From Actinomycetota bacterium (GTDB lineage: Bacteria; Actinomycetota; Humimicrobiia; Humimicrobiales; Humimicrobiaceae): a DNA stretch of 19,652 bases. Below, piece after piece: positions 15,701-19,652 of the stretch. Where the stretch lies: positions 1-19,652 of the forward strand of contig JAFGDA010000135.1 in assembly GCA_016932375.1 (NCBI GenBank), written 5' to 3'. The notes under the pieces were generated by a model that was given only the letters and a program-made list of their open reading frames with translations, made no database searches and was not told the origin of the DNA. Each line of letters begins with the position of its first letter. Position 1 is the first letter of the stretch. Position numbers and translations under genes: made by a program.

Positions 15701-15923
15701 ACCCCGGAAAATATATTGTACCCTTTATTACCTGAAGGAAAACAGGGAAGACAGGTTAACTTTTGATGAAGCCGGATTAAAAGATTTTAAATTAAGGCTG
15801 CTCGGTTCCATAAACGGAATAGAAGGTGGAGACTTTAAGGGTGTGCCGGGCCCTTACTGCTTGGAAAGATGTCCATATTATGAATTGTGTTCAAGGCTGC
15901 TATACTTTGGTGCACCAGTATGA
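12771..15923 (+). CDS. UvrD-like helicase with C-terminal PD-(D/E)XK Fe-S nuclease (AdnB/AddA-like subunit)
   Basis: This 1050-residue protein is a full UvrD-type motor: Walker A ACAGSGKT at 26-33, Ia LTFTKNAAGNM at 57-67, motif II FVDEFQDT at 245-252, motif III GDDDQGIYSFRG at 275-286, IV NFRSG at 314-318, V MSIHAAKGLEF at 596-606, and VI RRVFYVACSRAK at 667-678. The nuclease domain follows, with H858, D929 (GKFDR), D943-x-K945 (IIDYKLSG), Q962 (DQLKAYA), and cysteines C831, C1030, C1034 and C1040. The spacing C-x3-C-x5-C is one residue longer than in the partner. The ATG overlaps the end of the first helicase gene by 8 nt, so translation is coupled and the products are probably made in equal amounts. 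Its 3' end overlaps ilvE tail to tail by 24 bp. Confidence 0.88.
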   Translation: MDDSMKLTEEQAIIVNSDAPLKRIIACAGSGKTRVITSNIIKLVGDKKCRPGEILALTFTKNAAGNMRKRIIESSGDKYGFETMDIHTFNSFGNEIISENSFELGLGKDFKLISTTQSWKILYEIFPDFQFNHLEVGKNTGKFIQDLMAYIEYLKNNLVTVDDFRGYMENMDSILGSYKSKALLSQEKGLADKQQELFEIYLRYEKIKTRASYIDYADQVFLPYYLLLHRKSIRARYQARYRYIFVDEFQDTNIAQAHLLSLLFKAGENNITIVGDDDQGIYSFRGACIDNILNFHNWDAFRSAGMTDYFITGNFRSGSKIVSSIDRLISHNSLRFKKKLYAPGKEHGSEIAFFASRTLLQEAEQIANIIKWMSENGVRLKDMAIIFRRKRFKPFTRELEKMNIRYELAGEKNYMYDPAILFLVSWLKIICDFSDELSVVYLLRSPKYRIGDRDISFLKKGYAHSGKKYGGLIQVLADAENNSHISSEARVRIKDFIVSLGLYISKSHELKLNELINFIFEDSGMSDYLRSKFGWSPKNSIKNVEKIIRIASDFEQGSIKSEGLASFITYLEDLDEMDSGIPGSSVDSTGDSVRIMSIHAAKGLEFRVVFIPMLWKKDYLGKGTGKSSSIIPAELRKDGMIWRQKKDFTSERAFRDSTRKIREEEERRVFYVACSRAKEALILSHSEYEDNKVDSFPDKEPGEIVPFFYDIAGDSSAGLKILNNEALDYLKDSYGSDYPVTDYKKVFGFLMKGSYGKKVRMPVYDWAGAGEKLYYYVEKSSGNGLSGFKDNIKSLSGGICPEEHIELGGCSGGGKAPDFYSLTSLLDYIKCSSLYKWRYIFQIPGPADESLLLGEDMHMYMERITGLKYTYPEIGSKAISHMLKNFSLRDHIEGFFESRFMSFEGIRELRLEQLFYWKLKNCFITGKFDRVNFMDDGTVEIIDYKLSGGGREKKVNERYSDQLKAYALAVSEIYKVPPRKIYCTLYYLKENREDRLTFDEAGLKDFKLRLLGSINGIEGGDFKGVPGPYCLERCPYYELCSRLLYFGAPV

Positions 15924-16820
15924 ATATTCTTCCACTTCGTTTTTTACCACCTTAAAGTAAAGTTCCTGCATCTTTCTTGTGACAGCACCCATTTCCCCGT
16001 TTCCGATCTTTCTTTTATCAACCGAGCCTATGGGTGATATCTGTGCTCCGGTACCACAAAAAAAGAGTTCATCGGCGGTATATAGTTCTGTACGGTCTAT
16101 GGACCTTTCAATTACCTTTAAACCTTCTATTTTATGCGCCAGCTCTATAACCGTATCACGGGTGATTCCTTCCAGTATGTCATCGGTTATGGGCGGAGTC
16201 ACAAGGACACCGTTTTTAACCATGAATATGTTCATAGCGCTTCCTTCGCTTACATGGCACCCGCCGGAAGTAAGGGTTATTGCTTCCTGGTATCCGTTTA
16301 GCAGGGCCTCGGTTTTCTGGAGGGCTGCATTGATATACGATCCGGATAACTTTGCCCTCGGCGGTATGGCATTGTCCTGTGTCCTTACCCATGAGGAGAC
16401 GCAGACACTTATTGGGTTAGTGGTATCGATATAATCCCCAAGCGGTATTGAATAAATAAATATGTCCTGCGGGTTGCCAACCAGTTTGGGCCCTATATCG
16501 AGACCACTGTTATATGCAAACGGCCTTATATAAGAATCTTCTGTATAATCTTCCATTTTTAAAAGATCAAGGGTTATACGGGCAAGCTCCCCGATGCTGT
16601 ATTTTATTTCTATCATCATTATCCTTGAATTATTAACAAGCCTCCTGTAATGCTCAGACAGCCTGAAAACATAATTTTCTTTTGTATTTTCATTCCAGTA
16701 GCTTCTTATTCCTTCAAAGACCGCGGTCCCATATTGAAGGGCATTGGTTCTTATATCAATTTTGGCCTGTTCTATCGGCCTGATTTCTCCATTAAAAAAA
16801 GCATATTTGGGGTGTGACAT
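15900..16820 (-). CDS. ilvE: Branched-chain amino acid aminotransferase
   Basis: The 306-residue protein is a fold-type IV PLP enzyme that transfers amino groups between glutamate and the oxo-acids of Leu, Ile and Val, the last biosynthetic step. Seen in the sequence: FNGEIRPIEQAKIDIRTNAL near the N-terminus, QYGTAVFEGIRSYW at 30-42, the PLP lysine K157 in PPRAKLSGSYINAAL, E192 in GGCHVSEGSAMNIFMV, and the phosphate-binding GITRDTVIELA followed by FFCGTGAQISPIGSVD. Length is standard for IlvE. It is a lone gene here, with no ilv/leu neighbours. The ATG is preceded by GAAAGGAAAAA. D-amino-acid aminotransferases share the fold, but the match through the IlvE-specific stretches is strong. Confidence 0.94.
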   Translation of the reverse strand: MSHPKYAFFNGEIRPIEQAKIDIRTNALQYGTAVFEGIRSYWNENTKENYVFRLSEHYRRLVNNSRIMMIEIKYSIGELARITLDLLKMEDYTEDSYIRPFAYNSGLDIGPKLVGNPQDIFIYSIPLGDYIDTTNPISVCVSSWVRTQDNAIPPRAKLSGSYINAALQKTEALLNGYQEAITLTSGGCHVSEGSAMNIFMVKNGVLVTPPITDDILEGITRDTVIELAHKIEGLKVIERSIDRTELYTADELFFCGTGAQISPIGSVDKRKIGNGEMGAVTRKMQELYFKVVKNEVEEYSYWCTKV

Positions 16821-16853
16821 TTTTTCCTTTCCATGGGAATTTTAATTCTCCTT

Positions 16854-16882
16854 ATTTTACTTATTTTAATGCCATTTTGCAA
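16854..16882 (-). promoter_or_regulatory. Candidate promoter of ilvE
   Basis: On the minus strand TTGCAA (16882-16877) and TAAAAT (16859-16854) are spaced by 17 bp, about 34 bp upstream of the ATG at 16820. Each hexamer differs slightly from consensus. Confidence 0.35.
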
Positions 16883-17104
16883 AGACATGATGTACAGATT
16901 TACTGCTATGGAAAATAAGTTCAAATTTATGATATAAATTGTTTATTAAGATTGACATATATACTGGAATTGCTGGTCATAACAAAAGATATTGGAACCA
17001 GTATTTTTAAAAAATATTTATATAAAAACAGGAAATTAACCATGCAATTATGATAAGATACCTATAACGAAGCATTAATGGTGCCGGTTATTTTTTAGTG
17101 CAGT

Positions 17105-17110
17105 TATAAT
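17105..17110 (+). promoter_or_regulatory. Candidate -10 for the DUF5661-degV operon
   Basis: A perfect TATAAT lies 21 bp before the ATG, with GGGGAGGA in the very short leader. No good -35 is found 17 bp upstream. Confidence 0.35.
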
Positions 17111-17131
17111 AAATCAATACGGGGAGGAAAA

Positions 17132-17407
17132 ATGACAGGAAAAAAACATTTTACGGCTGAGGAAGCAAAGAAGATAGGGGAACAGCTCGGGTTAGACTGG
17201 TCCAAGTTTGATATTGAACAGTTCAGGACAGGAATGGATGTGGAGCTTGAACATGGAAAGGTTGATCCGCACACCAATGTATCTGATGACGACCCCCTGG
17301 TAACCGGAAAGATTGCACTGGCTCATTTAAACGAATTTCCTGATTATTATGACAGGCTGACGGAGATGGAAGAGGAAGCAGAAAAATACTGGGGAATAGA
17401 AGACTGA
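17132..17407 (+). CDS. DUF5661 family protein
   Basis: This 91-residue acidic, soluble protein contains the stretches EEAKKIGEQLGLDWSKFDIE, QFRTGMDVELEHGKVDPHTN, and DDPLVTGKIALAHLNEFPDY. The pattern 'DWSKFD-x-E-Q-F-x-x-G-x-D-V-E-L-E-H-G' plus 'GKIALAHLNEFPDYYDRL' is what I recall for DUF5661, a small family without an assigned activity, seen in bacteria, archaea and phages. The conserved E, H and D side chains could bind a metal, but this is speculation. GGGGAGGAAAA before the ATG is a strong ribosome binding site, suggesting high expression. A DegV gene starts 12 nt after the stop. Confidence 0.82.
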   Translation: MTGKKHFTAEEAKKIGEQLGLDWSKFDIEQFRTGMDVELEHGKVDPHTNVSDDDPLVTGKIALAHLNEFPDYYDRLTEMEEEAEKYWGIED

Positions 17408-17419
17408 CCTGGCGGAAAT

Positions 17420-18280
17420 ATGGGAGATATTGCTATTGTGACAGATACGGTTTCCGATATACCTGTGGACATGGCAGAAGAAATGGATATAAAGGTCGTA
17501 CCACTGTATATAGGTATAGATGGAAGGAATTACAGGGAAGGCCTTGATGTATCATCCTCTGTAATATATAAGAAATTGAGCCTGAAGAGTAAAGTAATCA
17601 CATCTGCTCCGGCTCCTGCTGATTTTATGGAAGTTTACCGGGATATAATAGAAAAGCAAAAAAAGAAGGTAATTTATTCCATTCACCTGAGCTCGATGCT
17701 GTCAGGCACAATAAACTCTGCAACTATAGCTGCCCGGCAGTTTCCTGGTACAAGGATAAAACTCGTGGACACGAAGGTTGCTGCAATAAGTGAGGGTTTC
17801 ATAGTGCTTGAAGCGGCAAGGGCAGCAAGGAATGGAGCCTGCGAAGACGAGATAGATAGTCTTATCTCCGGGATGATAAGGGAAAGCAGGTTTTATGCCA
17901 CCTTTGAAAATTTTGAATATGTATTCAAGGGCGGCAGGGCACAGTTTTTTAAAAGATCCATAAGCAAGGCCCTGATCTTTAAACCCATTATAAGTTTTGA
18001 CAGCAAGGGGAAATTAAAGCTTAAAAAATTCATGTTGAGGATGGATAAGGCTGTGCTTGAGCTTTACCGGCTGATAAAAAAAGATATGGCTGCTCCTGGG
18101 GAGATCCGGATTGGTATCTGCTATGGGGATGACCCTGTTCCGGCGCAGAAACTAAAAAAAATGTTCATCGAAGATGAGGATATGAAAATACGTGAAATCA
18201 TCCTGACCAAGATGACAGCTGTTATGGGGGCCCATACGGGACCGGGCATCTGGGGAATTGCTGCCGTACCGTGTTTTTAA
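17420..18280 (+). CDS. DegV family fatty-acid-binding protein (copy 2)
   Basis: This 286-residue protein has the DegV layout: IAIVTDTVSDIP at 4-14, ITSAPAPADFMEVY at 60-73, YSIHLSSMLSGTINSA at 86-101, FEYVFKGGRAQFFKRSISKA, and a C-terminal GAHTGPGIWGI. It clearly differs from the copy at 5203-6051: the 'TTQPT' loop reads TSAPA, and 'LEYLKKGGRIG' reads FEYVFKGGRAQ. A different acyl chain preference is therefore likely, as for the FakB1/FakB2 paralogues of Firmicutes. It shares a transcript with the DUF5661 gene, 12 nt upstream. The ATG is preceded by GGCGGAAAT, a modest ribosome binding site. The cognate kinase must lie elsewhere. Confidence 0.9.
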   Translation: MGDIAIVTDTVSDIPVDMAEEMDIKVVPLYIGIDGRNYREGLDVSSSVIYKKLSLKSKVITSAPAPADFMEVYRDIIEKQKKKVIYSIHLSSMLSGTINSATIAARQFPGTRIKLVDTKVAAISEGFIVLEAARAARNGACEDEIDSLISGMIRESRFYATFENFEYVFKGGRAQFFKRSISKALIFKPIISFDSKGKLKLKKFMLRMDKAVLELYRLIKKDMAAPGEIRIGICYGDDPVPAQKLKKMFIEDEDMKIREIILTKMTAVMGAHTGPGIWGIAAVPCF

Positions 18281-18347
18281 GGAAACTTGATGTATAAATG
18301 GTGTATATATTATATATCCGGGGCATTACTGTTTTTCACCATAACCA

Positions 18348-19592
18348 CTAAAGGCCGTTGCGGGAAATTATCCCTCCTCCAATAAGTGTATCGCCATTAA
18401 AAAATACGGCGGACTGTCCCGGTGCGACTGCATTCTGTGGTGTTTCAAATTCAACCCTGACATTTGAAGAATCAATCATCCTTATTAGTGCAGGTGTGCC
18501 GGCGGAATTATACCTTACCTTAACTTCCGCCCTGAATTCATATCCCGGTGAGGTGCCAGAAATAAAATTGACATCCCCTGCGTTAAAATATGCCCTGTCA
18601 AGTTCATGCCTTTCACCTACAAATACCTGGTTGCTTTCTGGTATGATTTTTATGACATACAGTGGACTGGAGTGGCTTATTCCTATGCCTTTCCGCTGGC
18701 CAACAGTATAAAAAGCATAACCCTTATGCCTTCCGATCACCCTGCCTTCTGTATCAAGTATGTCACCTTCTTTTATGCCTGATGCCCTTTTCTTTAAAAA
18801 AGAATGGTAGCTTTTAGAAGCGATGAAGCATATGTCCTGGCTTTCACGCCTTTTTTTCAGGAAGGGAAAGAACCTGTCTGCCTTCTCTCTCACATCCTTC
18901 TTGAAGTAATTACCTAAAGGTGTCTCTATTCTTGAAAGTTGTTTTTGATCAAGCTTCCAGAAAAAATAACTCTGGTCCTTTTTTTTATCAACCCCTTTTT
19001 TTATGGTGTAAAGGCCGGTTCCCTTTGATGGTGATATCCTGCAGTAATGGCCAGTGGCAATACGGCCCACGCCAAGAGCTTTTATCTTATTCAGGAGCAG
19101 GCCGAATTTTATTACCCTGTTGCATTCCACACACGGATTGGGTGTCAGGCCTTTGAGGTATTCGCTGCAGAACGGTTTTATAATATATTTTTCGAAGGAT
19201 TGGCTCATATCAATTACCATATGCGGTATGGATAGTTCCCTGCATACGGTACGTGCAGCTATTATATTTTCTAATACGCTTTGAGTTTCTTTTCCAGACC
19301 CGTTAATATCGATAGACTGGGGTAAAAATTTAATGGTAATACCCAGGATATCCAGGCCCCGGTCTTTTAAAATTTTGGCGGCCATGGAACTGTCAATGCC
19401 TCCGCTCATTGCGACTGCAATTTTTTTATTGATATTGTTAAAAGCATTCTTAGATACAGTGGCTGCGGAATCCCTTTTTTCATTTCCAGCAGAATAAAAT
19501 GTTTCAACACCAGTGTTTCCATTAGCATGGAAACCGGGTTTTAAAGATTTGCTTTCCATATTGCCGGGATAAACTTTATGGATAACCCTCAA
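18348..19592 (-). CDS. mnmA: tRNA-specific 2-thiouridylase MnmA with N-terminal extension
   Basis: MnmA adenylates and then thiolates U34 of Lys, Glu and Gln tRNAs in the cytosol. Seen in the sequence: PP-loop IAVAMSGGIDSSMAAKIL at 58-75, the first catalytic cysteine C157 in NPCVECNRVIKFG, ATGHYCRI at 179-186, KDQSYFFW at 205-212, the persulfide cysteine C255 in ESQDICFIA, and the RNA-contacting GRHKGYAFYTVGQRKGIGI. The family normally begins a few residues before the PP-loop. Here about 57 extra residues precede it and no internal start lies close to the core. The TTG at 19592 has AAAGGA upstream and is the best start; ATG at codon 12 (19559) is the alternative. The rest of the chain is of normal length. 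Confidence 0.92.
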   Translation of the reverse strand: MRVIHKVYPGNMESKSLKPGFHANGNTGVETFYSAGNEKRDSAATVSKNAFNNINKKIAVAMSGGIDSSMAAKILKDRGLDILGITIKFLPQSIDINGSGKETQSVLENIIAARTVCRELSIPHMVIDMSQSFEKYIIKPFCSEYLKGLTPNPCVECNRVIKFGLLLNKIKALGVGRIATGHYCRISPSKGTGLYTIKKGVDKKKDQSYFFWKLDQKQLSRIETPLGNYFKKDVREKADRFFPFLKKRRESQDICFIASKSYHSFLKKRASGIKEGDILDTEGRVIGRHKGYAFYTVGQRKGIGISHSSPLYVIKIIPESNQVFVGERHELDRAYFNAGDVNFISGTSPGYEFRAEVKVRYNSAGTPALIRMIDSSNVRVEFETPQNAVAPGQSAVFFNGDTLIGGGIISRNGL

Positions 19593-19626
19593 TCCGATCC
19601 TTTGAAGTTTTTTTATATGTTTTATA

Positions 19627-19632
19627 ATTATA
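19627..19632 (-). promoter_or_regulatory. Candidate -10 of mnmA
   Basis: On the minus strand a TATAAT lies about 35 bp before the TTG start. The matching -35 would fall at or beyond the window edge. Confidence 0.3.
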
Positions 19633-19652
19633 TGACATTTATTTAAAATAAT

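Larger units (their letters stand above)
16821..17131. other. 311-bp divergent intergenic region
   Basis: This is AT-rich sequence between ilvE (-) and the DUF5661 gene (+). It holds candidate promoters for both directions, an isolated TTGACA at 16952-16957, and an inverted repeat ATACTGG (16961-16967) / CCAGTAT (16998-17004) with a ~30-nt loop followed by TTTTT. I see no coding frame, T-box consensus or RNA gene. Confidence 0.6.

Noticed and set aside
9515..15923. Possible defence-system reading of the two helicase-nucleases
   Set aside because: No methylase, restriction, argonaute, CRISPR or toxin partner lies near. Coupled paired motors with Fe-S nucleases fit general end resection better.
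18300..18325. AT palindrome (TATATATTATATAT) between the second DegV gene and mnmA, considered as a terminator
   Set aside because: It has no GC stem or clear T-run; it is low-complexity AT sequence of a kind expected by chance in this genome.

Overview
The window is an AT-rich bacterial chromosome segment, densely packed with genes on both strands. Arginine is written mostly as AGG/AGA and isoleucine often as ATA. There are no integrases, transposases, phage genes or CRISPR repeats. The gene set (tRNA-Gly, MnmA, IlvE, 5-FCL, DegV, diacylglycerol-kinase-like enzyme) is bacterial. A side-by-side pair of helicase-nuclease genes of the AdnAB type is best known from Actinomycetota. The low GC and AGG usage do not look like ordinary actinobacteria, so a deep-branching, low-GC, probably anaerobic lineage is a reasonable but unproven guess.

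Positions 1-3721 (+): a TadZ/CpaE/MinD-like ATPase whose 5' end lies outside the window, a protein with two excisionase-type helix-turn-helix domains, a 48-residue single-membrane-span protein, then two copies of an 85-bp unit that are identical base for base. Each unit consists of a strong ribosome binding site plus a 23-codon hydrophobic micro-ORF and its stop. After an extended -10 promoter come a membrane-anchored HD-GYP c-di-GMP phosphodiesterase and a polytopic membrane protein. The ATPase suggests a link to pilus assembly or cell polarity, and HD-GYP adds second-messenger control.

Positions 3791-6051 (-): a tightly overlapping DegV / 5-formyltetrahydrofolate cyclo-ligase / family 2 glycosyltransferase operon. 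Its promoter is divergent from that of an orphan LivJ-type substrate-binding lipoprotein (6215-7411, +). A diacylglycerol/lipid kinase (7435-8322, -) converges on the lipoprotein gene.

Positions 8536-15923 (+): tRNA-Gly(CCC), a cysteine-rich DUF2284 protein, a 50-residue unrecognised protein, then two giant overlapping UvrD-like helicase + PD-(D/E)XK nuclease genes. This pair is the likely double-strand-break end-resection machine. The first motor has altered motifs and the second is canonical; both nuclease domains carry a four-cysteine Fe-S signature.

Positions 15900-19652: branched-chain aminotransferase (-, overlapping the helicase gene tail to tail), a 311-bp intergenic region, a DUF5661 protein with a second DegV (+), and MnmA tRNA 2-thiouridylase with an unusual N-terminal extension (-).

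The most unusual signal is the duplicated micro-ORF at 1639-1859. The dual helicase-nuclease with its small upstream partner is second.
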